Positions 1 through 7,385 of a DNA stretch of 46,363 bases are shown one piece after another. The translations under genes were made by a program, and so were the position numbers. Under the pieces are notes generated by a model. It saw only the letters and a program-made list of their open reading frames with translations. It did no database searches and had not been told where the DNA came from. Position 1 is the first letter of the stretch. Every line of letters begins with the position of its first letter. Source of the stretch: Oscillatoria sp. (GTDB taxonomy: Bacteria > Cyanobacteriota > Cyanobacteriia > Cyanobacteriales > Laspinemataceae); NCBI GenBank assembly GCA_011390515.1, contig JAABSJ010000021.1:1-46363 (forward strand), read 5' to 3'.

Positions 1-4
1 CCGG

Positions 5-55
5 AGGGCGCAAGCATTGCGCCCCTACAAATCAATGCACCTTGACAGGGCTAGT
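5..55. repeat. Short palindromic interspersed repeat
   Basis: An inverted repeat GGGCGCAA (6-13) / TTGCGCCC (17-24) is followed by CCTACAAAT and then CACCTTGACAGGGCTAG (38-54). The TTGACAGGGCTA tail recurs near 26645 and 26801, and its reverse complement near 26366. The same arrangement of a short GCGxx palindrome followed by CCTACAA is seen again at 26380-26400 and 26530-26560. It is a noncoding dispersed repeat; no function is visible. Confidence 0.6.
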
Positions 56-160
56 TTTCAACCTCTGGGTAAATCCTGTCCCTATTTTCGTTGGTCCTAG
101 ATTTAATCATCTATTCCCTGAATAGATGTGAGGAAAATATTTGGAAATTGTCCCCTCGTT

Positions 161-625
161 TCATCCTTCCGCAGAAACGGGAGTCGTTACAGAGTCCGAG
201 GATTTGGGGAAAAACTTTTCCGTGACCCCGGCAGTGACCAAATGAGATAACAATCCCATCGGACCTGCAAACAAGCATAACAGCAGGGAGTGAGTCGTCC
301 AAACCCCGGTCTGTTGTCCTTGCCAATAGATCCAGCGACCCACAAACAAATCCATGACTAAATAATGAATCCAGCCCGTAGCTGCGGCCCCTTCATTGCC
401 AAAAAATCGGGCAATATCCGCCAGAGTGGGATTAGACATGGATTGGGCTGTTTCTGCATCCACTTGTCCGAAAAATAGATAAATATACAAGAGGGCGAGG
501 GGGACAAAGGGCAGATAAGATTCCATCACTTTGCGGCTGACTCCCCAATTGGGTAAGACAATCATCAATAACCAGAAGGGCAAGACAAAGAGGTTCCCGG
601 CATTAAACAAGAGTTCGAGGTTCAT
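161..625 (-). CDS. ABA4-like (DUF4281) membrane protein
   Basis: A 154-aa hydrophobic protein with about four predicted membrane segments (near residues 5-22, 30-48, 85-105 and 115-137). The block GWIHYLVMDLFVGRWIYWQG and the preceding FGNEGAAATG are typical of the ABA4-like family. In plants ABA4 is needed for neoxanthin formation; the role of the cyanobacterial members is not established, so a link to carotenoid metabolism is inference only. The frame stays open upstream to 784, but the extra 53 residues are not membrane-like and I start at MNLELLFNAG (625), which matches the usual family length. Nothing in the adjacent genes suggests an operon. Confidence 0.75.
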   Translation of the reverse strand: MNLELLFNAGNLFVLPFWLLMIVLPNWGVSRKVMESYLPFVPLALLYIYLFFGQVDAETAQSMSNPTLADIARFFGNEGAAATGWIHYLVMDLFVGRWIYWQGQQTGVWTTHSLLLCLFAGPMGLLSHLVTAGVTEKFFPKSSDSVTTPVSAEG

Positions 626-790
626 GGTTCGCTGTTTTTTCTCTGAATTTAACAAAATGTTACAATAAAACCACTGCCGCACAAAATTTAGGGGGAGAAG
701 TTTGGCGGGGCAATCGTCGGGGGTTACCTCGGACAAAGGGTTCGGTGCATCGAGGCAACCCGTGCTAAGATCAACGAAAATCACCGCTTA

Positions 791-978
791 TACCAAATCC
801 GGTCCTCGGAGGTCTGCAAAAACCCGCACCCTCAAGGGTGGGGCTATACGGACAAAGCCCGCCTGCGCGGGCTAAATCAGGAAAGTAGGTCTTTACCCTC
901 AAGGGTGGGGAGGAAAGCGGACAAAGCCCGCCTGCGCGGGCTAAATCAGGAAAGTAGGTCTTGGACAACCGGATTTAG
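791..978. repeat. Interspersed repeat element with internal duplication (copy A)
   Basis: Bounded by TACCAAATCCGGT (791-803) and ACCGGATTTA (968-977), which are inverted relative to each other. The interior holds a core running CCGCACCCTCAAGGGTGGGG...GCCCGCCTGCGCGGGC, itself made of two small hairpins (CACCCTCAAGGGTG and GCCCGCCTGCGCGGGC). The core is present twice in direct order (828-893 and 895-962, period 67 bp). Related copies lie at 26409-26528, 33187-33452, 39606-39727, degenerate at 11754-11880, and inside a gene at 43822-43864. It has the layout of a small non-autonomous mobile element, but no transposase is nearby. Confidence 0.75.
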
Positions 979-1014
979 GATTAACGGTCCCTATGAAATC
1001 TCAGGAGAACTCTG

Positions 1015-1110
1015 ATGACTGTTCATGATTTATTAATGCTTGTGCTGTTACTTTCCCCAGGTTTAGCGCTTTCTGCTTTGGTGATGGTCGCTTTTGCGGC
1101 TGGGGGTTGA
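1015..1110 (+). CDS. Small hydrophobic single-TM peptide (31 aa)
   Basis: An ATG at 1015 lies 7 nt after a clear AGGAG ribosome-binding site (1003-1007) and opens a 31-codon frame ending TGA at 1108. The peptide starts MTVHDLLMLVLLLSPGLALS and continues with an Ala/Val/Gly-rich hydrophobic stretch, so it is almost entirely one membrane helix. A strong hairpin-plus-U-tract terminator follows 17 nt after the stop. RBS, ORF and terminator together make a convincing tiny gene. The size is that of the small thylakoid subunits (PetM/PetL/Psb-type), but I do not recognise it as any of them and assign no function. Confidence 0.6.
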   Translation: MTVHDLLMLVLLLSPGLALSALVMVAFAAGG

Positions 1111-1127
1111 GATCCGGTAGATGCCCT

Positions 1128-1160
1128 AGAGACGCAATCGATTGCGTCTCTATTTTTTTC
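1128..1160 (+). terminator. Rho-independent terminator after the 31-aa ORF
   Basis: A perfect 24-bp palindrome (arms 1128-1139 and 1140-1151, AGAGACGCAATC and its complement) is followed directly by ATTTTTTT. It fits a terminator for the small gene at 1015-1110. The same GAGACGCAATC palindrome is also a common cyanobacterial repeat type, so it may double as both. Confidence 0.7.
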
Positions 1161-1533
1161 GACTGGGGAATTTCCAGGGGAAGAAAAGGGTTCTGCTTTA
1201 AGATAGAATCCTCCAGTTTCACGGGTCTCACAAGCTACCCTTTGAGATCTGCCTCTGGGCACGAGGTGACTCCTTTGATTCCGGGGCGATCGCCAAGGAT
1301 AGGATTACCTCCCAAACATTTTGTATCCTTAGTTACAACTTTTGAATCAAGCCTAGGCCAACAGCGAAGAACACCGTTTTTTCAGGGTGCAGTCTCGGCT
1401 TAAAGTTGGGGACAAACCGACAACTAATTTGGCTATAACTCTTTAGGGATAAGGATTGCGGCCTCAAACTCCCCTCATTTCCACTCACCGCCTCCGGGAA
1501 AATGTTAATTTTTGTAAAAAGCCGTTTTAGGGG

Positions 1534-1562
1534 TTTTCATTTTGACCAAAGCGTGCTAATAT
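1534..1562 (+). promoter_or_regulatory. Candidate promoter and leader of rbp
   Basis: TTTTCA (1534-1539) and TAATAT (1557-1562) are separated by 17 nt, giving a sigma-70-like promoter about 125 nt ahead of the rbp start. The transcript would have a leader of roughly 120 nt and a GGAG ribosome site at 1677-1680. Cyanobacterial rbp genes are known to be cold-regulated through long leaders; here that is inferred from the layout. The remainder of 1161-1533 shows no convincing gene. Confidence 0.4.
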
Positions 1563-1687
1563 GTCTGTCGAGAGTGAATTCGGTGGTAGCGTTTGTTTCT
1601 GGTATTGAGTAGGTATTTCCCTTTTCGTATTGGCAGCTTCTCTCCGAAATCTCAAACTCTACAACTCGTGAATTTTGGAGACATCCC

Positions 1688-2002
1688 ATGTCTATCTATG
1701 TAGGCAACCTTTCTTACGACGTAACCCAAGATGATTTAAGTGCTGTTTTTGCCGAATATGGTTCGGTCCAGCGAGTTCATCTTCCCACAGACCGCGAAAC
1801 AGGCCGTCCTCGCGGCTTTGCTTTTGTGGAAATGAAGAGTGAGACTGAAGAAGCTGCGGCAATTGAAGCACTGGATGGTGCAGAATGGATGGGTCGCGAT
1901 ATGAAGGTCAACAAAGCCAAACCCCGTGAAAACCGGAGTTCCTTCGGTGGCGGTGGCGGCGGTGGTCGTCGGAACAGCAACTTTTCTTCTGACCGTTACT
2001 AA
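1688..2002 (+). CDS. RbpA-type RNA-binding protein (RRM, Gly-rich tail)
   Basis: A 104-aa protein with one RNA recognition motif: RNP2 IYVGNL at residues 3-8 and RNP1 RGFAFVEM at 42-49, followed by a short basic linker and a glycine run (about residues 86-93). This is the standard architecture and length of the cyanobacterial Rbp family, which binds single-stranded RNA and is often cold-inducible. The start is fixed by GGAG at 1677-1680, seven nt upstream. It is monocistronic: a candidate promoter lies at 1534-1562 and a strong terminator follows at 2052-2090. The member of the family (RbpA, RbpD and so on) cannot be fixed without a tree. Confidence 0.93.
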   Translation: MSIYVGNLSYDVTQDDLSAVFAEYGSVQRVHLPTDRETGRPRGFAFVEMKSETEEAAAIEALDGAEWMGRDMKVNKAKPRENRSSFGGGGGGGRRNSNFSSDRY

Positions 2003-2051
2003 TCTCGGCGATCGCATCACACAGCAATTCAACCCTTTGAATTCTATATAA

Positions 2052-2090
2052 AAACGCTGAGGCACTTGAGCAAGTGCCTCAGCGTTTCCT
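2052..2090 (+). terminator. Rho-independent terminator of rbp
   Basis: A 16-bp stem with AAACGCTGAGGCACTT at 2052-2067 and its complement at 2072-2087, a four-base loop GAGC, and a short T tract at the 3' side. It lies 50 nt after the rbp stop codon. Confidence 0.85.
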
Positions 2091-2142
2091 GTGCGCGTGA
2101 AATGTATAGCCAGGAGTTACGCCATTTTTAAAATAAAACCCT

Positions 2143-2178
2143 AAATGTAGAGGCGATTCGCGAATCGCCTCTACATTT
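2143..2178. repeat. 36-bp perfect palindromic repeat
   Basis: AAATGTAGAGGCGATTCG (2143-2160) is followed directly by its exact complement (2161-2178). The preceding CAGGAGTTACGCCATTTTT matches the surroundings of a second copy at 23257-23307, where the loop differs. It looks like a dispersed MITE-like hairpin; it sits downstream of the rbp terminator. Confidence 0.75.
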
Positions 2179-2281
2179 GTGGGTTATCAAAATATGCCTA
2201 AGTCCTGATAGCGATTCTTTGTTGTAAAAATAGGAGTATCTTACTCTCTTGCTGTAATCATGATTTTCAATCAGATAATTT

Positions 2282-2350
2282 TAAAAAATTGTCGCGGCTG
2301 ATTTCTCGGGACAAACCCAGTCCTTTGTCGGTAAAAATCAGAAATCAGCC
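2282..2350 (-). terminator. Terminator of exbB-exbD
   Basis: A long imperfect hairpin: GGCTGATTTCT (2296-2306) pairs with AGAAATCAGCC (2340-2350), with an inner GACAAA (2310-2315) / TTTGTC (2324-2329). Read on the minus strand the stem is followed by GCGACAATTTTTTAAAA, a proper U tract. It lies 20 nt downstream of the exbD stop. Confidence 0.6.
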
Positions 2351-2369
2351 CCGAAAAAAGCGCGTTGAA

Positions 2370-2774
2370 TTAGGGTTTTTCAGCAGCGATCGCCAATTTT
2401 GCCCCTTCAATGCGCCGCACCCGATCCATCACTTCCACCACCTGTCCATGTTCCACGGTTTTATCCGCTTTTAACACCACCACCGAAACAGGTTCAGCCT
2501 TCATGCGATCGCGCACTGCTTGCTCTAAATCCTCCAAGGCGACTGCCTGTTCATCCAGCATCAACAATCCCTCAGCATCAATAGAAATCGTTAATTTCAC
2601 CGTCTCCGTTTGCACCGCCGCCGTAGAGGCTTGCGGCAAATTCACCGGCAATCCTTCGGATTTCGATAAAAACATCGAAGAAATGATAAAAAACGCCAAA
2701 ATACTAAAAATGACGTCAATCATCGGGACAATATTAATCTGAGCTTGAGCTTCCGGTTCATCGGGTAGACGCAT
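2370..2774 (-). CDS. exbD: ExbD/TolR family biopolymer transport protein
   Basis: A 134-aa protein with a short cytoplasmic N-terminus, one membrane helix (about residues 17-37) that contains the family's proton-carrying aspartate (D20 in PMIDVIF), and a periplasmic domain ending ADKTVEHGQVVEVMDRVR, typical of ExbD/TolR. With ExbB it forms the inner-membrane motor that uses the proton motive force to energise TonB-type transport or Tol functions. I start at MRLPDEPE (2774) because GAGGAG lies 9 nt upstream; ATG codons further up (2801, 2825) have no such site. The start overlaps the end of exbB by 17 nt, so the two are translationally coupled. No tonB or receptor gene is in the window, so the partner is unknown. 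Confidence 0.9.
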   Translation of the reverse strand: MRLPDEPEAQAQINIVPMIDVIFSILAFFIISSMFLSKSEGLPVNLPQASTAAVQTETVKLTISIDAEGLLMLDEQAVALEDLEQAVRDRMKAEPVSVVVLKADKTVEHGQVVEVMDRVRRIEGAKLAIAAEKP

Positions 2775-3408
2775 ACTTTTGTTCTCCTCGGTCTCTTTCA
2801 TAACGATGACGATAGAGTAACTCAAGTTGACCCCCGACTTCTTGAATTAACGCAATCTGTCGCACATAAAAACTGCGAAACGTATTAGCAAACAGCAGGG
2901 TAAAAATTGCCACCACTAATCCCATGACTGTAGAAACGAGGGCTTCGCTAATCCCCCCGGTTACCCCGGTGGTATTGCTCCCCCCTACATCTCCGAGTCT
3001 CAGGGAGCCAAAGGATTGCATCAAGCCTAAAATCGTTCCTAATAACCCCAATAACGGGGCGACATTAATAATCGTTTCAAACACCATATTGAAGCGCTTA
3101 AGCAGAGGAATTTCCGCCTGGGCCGCACTTTCTAGGGCCAGTCGAAACTCCTCCGGATTGGGGTCATCTAACTCCAGGGCCTCTAAAAAAATTCGGGCGA
3201 CTGGTAAATCTGCATTCAGTTGCAGCTTTTTCATCGCCAAATCGGGGTCTTGGCGGTACAGTTGCAAGACTTCTCGGACCATTCTCCCCTGGCGGCGATT
3301 CACCCGAAACCAGAAGAATAGGCGCTCTGCAATCAGCGCTAATGCCAGAATTGAAGCAATCAGGAGCGGTACCGAGACTATCCCGCCCGCAGCCATTAAA
3401 TTACCCAT
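2758..3408 (-). CDS. exbB: ExbB/TolQ/MotA family proton channel protein
   Basis: A 216-aa protein with three membrane segments: about residues 10-30, then PLLGLLGTILGLMQSFGS near 120-140, and ALVSTVMGLVVAIFTLLF near 160-180. The order (one TM, large cytoplasmic loop, two TMs) and the GLLGTILG motif are diagnostic of the MotA/TolQ/ExbB family. It would form the pentameric channel around ExbD. The frame is open to a GTG at 3432, but ATG 3408 follows GAGGAACG at proper spacing and gives the hydrophobic start MGNLMAAGG. First gene of a two-gene operon with exbD. Confidence 0.92.
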   Translation of the reverse strand: MGNLMAAGGIVSVPLLIASILALALIAERLFFWFRVNRRQGRMVREVLQLYRQDPDLAMKKLQLNADLPVARIFLEALELDDPNPEEFRLALESAAQAEIPLLKRFNMVFETIINVAPLLGLLGTILGLMQSFGSLRLGDVGGSNTTGVTGGISEALVSTVMGLVVAIFTLLFANTFRSFYVRQIALIQEVGGQLELLYRHRYERDRGEQKYASTR

Positions 3409-3781
3409 GTCGTTTACGTTCCTCGAACCCACAACAGAGACCCTGGCGGGTCCTGATGCTGTTATTTGATAAAGATTCTCAAAAAGCCTATATCAAATTT
3501 AGAGAGTTTGTCAAGAGGGTTTGTAAAATTGAGGTGAAAGAAACCGACGAGGGTTCATATCAAGTCAGGGACGGGAGTTTCAAGGGACTGGCAGATTCTC
3601 CCCGTCTGTTTCTCCTCTTTAAAAATTATTGCTAATAAATACCAGTTATTGATAGTCACCCTCAGAGGTGCTTCCCCGGAACTCTGCTCAAACCCCTCGG
3701 TCTGTGCCAGAATAAAACAGGCGATCGCCTCATGGAGCATCCATGCTCCTGGACTATCCACAAGATAGGGAGATTCACGCT
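3409..3781. other. Divergent intergenic region, no gene seen
   Basis: Between divergent exbB and the 3782 gene. Short frames on both strands lack ribosome sites and family features. It presumably holds the promoters of both units, but no strong -35/-10 pair stood out. Confidence 0.5.
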
Positions 3782-4492
3782 GTGCGACCGGACCTCAAAG
3801 ACTTGCCCATCCCCAAAACTGAACTTAAACGCTTGAGTGGTCTGGATATTGAAGCGGTTAACCACTTTTCTATCTCGACTCTACTCAGTTTAGACCCCGG
3901 ACCCGATTCACCGGGTTTAATTCGCTATTTACCGTTTCTGGTCGCCTTTGCAGTCGGCTTAACCTATCCCGTGGCGATCGCCCTTTTAAATCTCACCTTT
4001 CCCTTCGAGTGGTTGTTCTTGAGTACCCAACTGGTTGGGGGATTATTTCTCACAAAACTGGTCCAGTTTTTCTGGGTGAAAAAGTACGTGGGTCAATCTC
4101 TGCCAGGATTGTTGCATGAAGTGGAGCGATTTAATGATATCATCCGCGTCATTGATATCAACGATCGCCTCGAAGAAGTGGGAAATCCCGACGTTCATTT
4201 ACGCGATCGCGAACAAGTGCTTGAAGCCCTCCAATTAACCAAAGAAGACTTAATTCGCGCCTTAAGAACCGAACGAATCCTCCGCAAACATAAAACATTT
4301 ATCGCCCGAAATCCTGAAATTTTTGCCAACAACTTGACCGCTTTAGCCGCCTTACAAGTCACCGACAAAGCCAGCGAACATGGACGCCTGCTCAATGAAG
4401 CCTTGCAAATTGCCCTCAGTGCGAATCAGGAAATTGGCAAATTATCCCATCAACCCCCATCCCCTTATCCTCAAAGTCCCGACTCCACCTAA
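3782..4492 (+). CDS. Two-TM protein of unknown function, paralogue 1
   Basis: A 236-aa protein whose function I do not recognise. A charged N-terminus (VRPDLKDLPIPKTELKRLSG) is followed by two membrane helices (about residues 47-69 and 75-98) and a soluble, helical C-terminal domain with blocks LIRALRTERILR, NPEIFANNL and GRLLNEALQIAL. The GTG start at 3782 is chosen because AGGGAG lies 9 nt before it and because the paralogue immediately downstream begins in the same way (VRRDLQGL). Upstream in-frame codons (to 3743) have no counterpart in the paralogue. Predicted topology puts the C-terminal domain in the cytoplasm. Confidence 0.75.
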   Translation: MRPDLKDLPIPKTELKRLSGLDIEAVNHFSISTLLSLDPGPDSPGLIRYLPFLVAFAVGLTYPVAIALLNLTFPFEWLFLSTQLVGGLFLTKLVQFFWVKKYVGQSLPGLLHEVERFNDIIRVIDINDRLEEVGNPDVHLRDREQVLEALQLTKEDLIRALRTERILRKHKTFIARNPEIFANNLTALAALQVTDKASEHGRLLNEALQIALSANQEIGKLSHQPPSPYPQSPDST

Positions 4493-4592
4493 AACCATCT
4501 GATATCCGGCAGGGAAACCCCATCCCTGAGTTTGTTAAGATAGCGAACAGTCCAAGGGTACGTGGCAATTTTATCGATAGGAGCATCAAACC

Positions 4593-5312
4593 GTGCGACG
4601 AGATTTACAAGGCTTAGAAATTAGCAGAGGAGAACTCAGACGCCTCAGCGGGGTGTCCGTAGATGAATTAATTCGACCTTCGACGATGGAAAATCCTAAC
4701 AGAAGGTCAAATTTTTTATATAAAGAGACGTTACTGATTAGTTGTTTAACCATTATTTTATTTATCGCATTGTTAGCCCTAGGAGATTGGATTGCCTGGG
4801 AAATTAGAGGAGTTCCCCTAGATTTAGCCTTTAATAATGCCCCATCTTGGGTTGTGTTGGGAACCCTAGCGAGTACCACCTGCCTCAGTGCGATCGCCAC
4901 CCGGTTTATGTGGCTGAAAAATAATACTCGGAAAGGGGATTCCCTTCTGGGACTTCTCGATGATGTCGAAAATTATAATGATTTAATTAAGGCGATCGAC
5001 CTCAATGACTCCCTGGAAGATGTGGGAAATCCCGGAGTCCGACTGAGCAACCGCGATGACATCATTGATGCCTTGAAACTTACCCGCCAAGATTTAATCC
5101 GTGCCTTAAGAACCGAACGCATTTTAAGAGAAAATCGCAATTTTATCGAACGCAATCCTGAATTATTTGCCAATAATCTAAATGCGATCGAAGCCTTGCA
5201 AGTCAGCGACAAAGCCAGTGAACGGGGACGATTGCTGAATGAAGCCTTGCAGATTGCCTTAAACACCCAAGGAGAACTTAGAAAACTCCAAGATAGACGG
5301 CATCATTATTAA
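4593..5312 (+). CDS. Two-TM protein of unknown function, paralogue 2
   Basis: A 239-aa protein clearly homologous over its length to the gene 100 nt upstream: same GTG start with a TAGGAG site, same LRRLSG segment, two membrane helices (about residues 46-66 and 85-105), then the conserved C-terminal domain with DLIRALRTERILR, NPELFANNL and RGRLLNEALQIAL. The soluble domain is much more conserved between the two than the membrane segments. This suggests an old tandem duplication with a constrained cytoplasmic domain. No catalytic motif is visible. Likely co-transcribed with paralogue 1. Confidence 0.75.
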   Translation: MRRDLQGLEISRGELRRLSGVSVDELIRPSTMENPNRRSNFLYKETLLISCLTIILFIALLALGDWIAWEIRGVPLDLAFNNAPSWVVLGTLASTTCLSAIATRFMWLKNNTRKGDSLLGLLDDVENYNDLIKAIDLNDSLEDVGNPGVRLSNRDDIIDALKLTRQDLIRALRTERILRENRNFIERNPELFANNLNAIEALQVSDKASERGRLLNEALQIALNTQGELRKLQDRRHHY

Positions 5313-5321
5313 CAGTTTTTA

Positions 5322-5570
5322 AGGGATTTTCATAAAAAAATTTCAGCATTAGAAGTTGGGTAGAATCAGAAAAGCCCCCCTTAATAAGGGGGGTTGGGGG
5401 GATCTCTTCTAAAAGATTTTGAAAAGTTTATTGTTGGGAGTTCCCTAGGGATTTTCATAAAAAAATTCTGCATTAGAAGTTGGGTAGAATCAGAAAAGCC
5501 CCCCTTAATAAGGGGGGTTGGGGGGATCTCTTCTAAAAGATTTTGAAAAGTTTATTGTTTGGAGTTCCCT
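5322..5570. repeat. Tandem duplication of a ~125-bp noncoding unit
   Basis: Copy 1 spans 5322-5446 and copy 2 5447-5570; they differ at only a few positions. Each holds a hairpin CCCCCC-TTAATAA-GGGGGG followed by GTTGGGGGGATCTC, and ends in GGAGTTCCCT. The same GGAGTTCCCT end occurs at 7246-7256 and 33387-33397, so it is probably an element boundary. No coding frame is present. Confidence 0.85.
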
Positions 5571-5717
5571 AAATACCACTCAAGAGACTCGCTCTCTCAA
5601 CCCCTCCTGGTTGGGTCGTTTTTGCAGCAATTCGGTTAAAGGGTGTCGCCAGCTTTCTCCAGGAATTGCATTCAATCTGGGTTGAATTGCGATCGCCTGT
5701 TCCCCGAAGATGAGAAA

Positions 5718-7091
5718 ATGGCAACAATCGCGTCAAAAATAACCATGAACACTCAACCGAAAATTATCGTTCTCGATGACGATCCCACAGGTTCCCAAAC
5801 AGTCCACAGTTGCCTATTGCTGACTCAGTGGGATGTAGAAACCTTGCGCCTGGGGTTGCGCGAGGAAGTCCCCATCTTCTTCGTTCTCACGAATACGCGA
5901 TCGCTGACCCCAGATCGCGCCAATGCCACCACTCGCCTTGTCTGCCAGAACCTCAAACAAGCACTCGCAGCAGAAAATATCTCAGACTTCCTGGTTGTCA
6001 GTCGTTCCGACTCCACCCTACGCGGACATTATCCCATCGAAACCGATGCGATCGCCGAAGAACTCGGTCCCTTCGATGCACATTTCCTCGTCCCCGCCTT
6101 CTTTGAAGGAGGACGCATCACCAAAAATAGTACCCATTACCTGATCATTGATGGCGTAGAAACTCCGGTTCACGAAACCGAATTTGCTAAAGATTCAGTG
6201 TTTGGATATCAATATAGTTATCTTCCCGATTATGTGGCAGAAAAAACCAAGGGACGGATTCCCGCCACCGAAGTTGACTGCTTTTTAATCTCGGATTTGC
6301 GTTCCTCGGAAACCGGCACAAATTCTTCCCTTCGAGAACGGTTAATGCAGTTATCCGGTAACCGTTGTTGTGCCGTGGATGCAGAAAATCAAGGGGATTT
6401 GGACAACTTTGCTACGGAGGCGATCGCCGCTGCCAGTCAAGGGAAACGCTTCCTATTTCGGAGTGCAGCCAGTCTTCTCACCTCCCTCGCCAATCTCGGA
6501 TCACAACCCGTTCCCGCTACCGACATGGGTCAATTTGTGCGCCAAGCAAAACCCGGGGCCATTATTGTCGGTTCTCACGTCAAAAAAACCACCCAACAAT
6601 TAGAACGGCTACTCCTAGAAACCTCCGTCACTGGCATTGAAATTGATGTCTCCCATTTACTCGAAGAATCCCCCACCCAACGGGAAAAATTATTACAAAC
6701 CATTCTGGAACAAGTCCAGCAAGCGCACCAGGAGGGAAACACTCCCGTAGTTTATACCAGTCGCCAAGAACTTGCTTTTCCCGATGTTCAAACCCGCTTA
6801 GAATTTGGCGTCGCTGTTTCTGCCTTATTAATGGATGTTGTGCGCGGTTTGCCTAAAGATATCGGATTTTTAATTAGCAAGGGAGGCATTACCTCCAATG
6901 ATGTTTTAAGTACCGGATTAGCCTTAACCAGCGCCCGTCTCCTCGGTCAAATTATTGCCGGTTGTTCGATGGTCCAAACTCCGGAAAATCATCCTTTATT
7001 TCCGAATTTACCCGTGGTTTTATTTCCCGGTAATGTGGGTGATGCCAATGGATTAGTAACGGTTTATCAGCGACTCACTCATGCTTCTTAG
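5718..7091 (+). CDS. Four-carbon acid sugar kinase family protein (DUF1537)
   Basis: A 457-aa protein with both family domains: the N-terminal substrate-binding domain with DDDPTGSQ near residue 20 and SRSDSTLRGHYP near 95, and the C-terminal nucleotide-binding domain with SKGGITSNDV near 387 and FPGNVGDANGLVTVY near 437. Characterised members (OtnK/DtnK) phosphorylate four-carbon sugar acids with ATP. The actual substrate is unknown: none of the usual partners (PdxA2-type dehydrogenase, aldolase, isomerase) is adjacent. Start choice is uncertain; ATG 5718 is preferred, ATG 5745 (MNTQPKI) and GTG 5643 are possible. Length is normal for the family. Confidence 0.88.
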   Translation: MATIASKITMNTQPKIIVLDDDPTGSQTVHSCLLLTQWDVETLRLGLREEVPIFFVLTNTRSLTPDRANATTRLVCQNLKQALAAENISDFLVVSRSDSTLRGHYPIETDAIAEELGPFDAHFLVPAFFEGGRITKNSTHYLIIDGVETPVHETEFAKDSVFGYQYSYLPDYVAEKTKGRIPATEVDCFLISDLRSSETGTNSSLRERLMQLSGNRCCAVDAENQGDLDNFATEAIAAASQGKRFLFRSAASLLTSLANLGSQPVPATDMGQFVRQAKPGAIIVGSHVKKTTQQLERLLLETSVTGIEIDVSHLLEESPTQREKLLQTILEQVQQAHQEGNTPVVYTSRQELAFPDVQTRLEFGVAVSALLMDVVRGLPKDIGFLISKGGITSNDVLSTGLALTSARLLGQIIAGCSMVQTPENHPLFPNLPVVLFPGNVGDANGLVTVYQRLTHAS

Positions 7092-7141
7092 CGGATTGCA
7101 AAATATAAATCATCCAACCATTCAACTGAAAGGAAGGTATC

Positions 7142-7190
7142 TGTCGGAGTAAATGCTTGCGCCCCAGGGGCGCAAGCATTTACTCCGACA
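7142..7190. repeat. Near-perfect 49-bp palindrome
   Basis: A 24-bp arm (7142-7165, beginning TGTCGGAGTAAATGCTTGCG) is followed after one base by its exact complement (7167-7190), then TTGACGGGGCTAC. It is related to the repeat at 5-55 (CGCAAGCATT core). The following CACTACGAACGTTTTGGAG (7217-7235) matches repeat pieces at 26699-26717 and 26760-26780. It may terminate the kinase transcript, but there is no U tract. Confidence 0.7.
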
Positions 7191-7385
7191 TTGACGGGGC
7201 TACTCCGTTGATCCGTCACTACGAACGTTTTGGAGATTTTATTTTTTGGAGTTCCCTTAACAGAAAATTACGAGTAGAATTCCCAGATTTATGACTGCCG
7301 GGAAGTCAAATTTCCGGCGGTTACTACTATGAATTTTTGCATTTGCTACTTTTTCATCCCTATGAATCAAATTCAAGCAATTTCT

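Noticed and set aside
1107..1403. 98-codon plus-strand frame after the 31-aa gene
   Set aside because: It begins inside the small gene's stop region, crosses the terminator hairpin and has no ribosome site or family resemblance.
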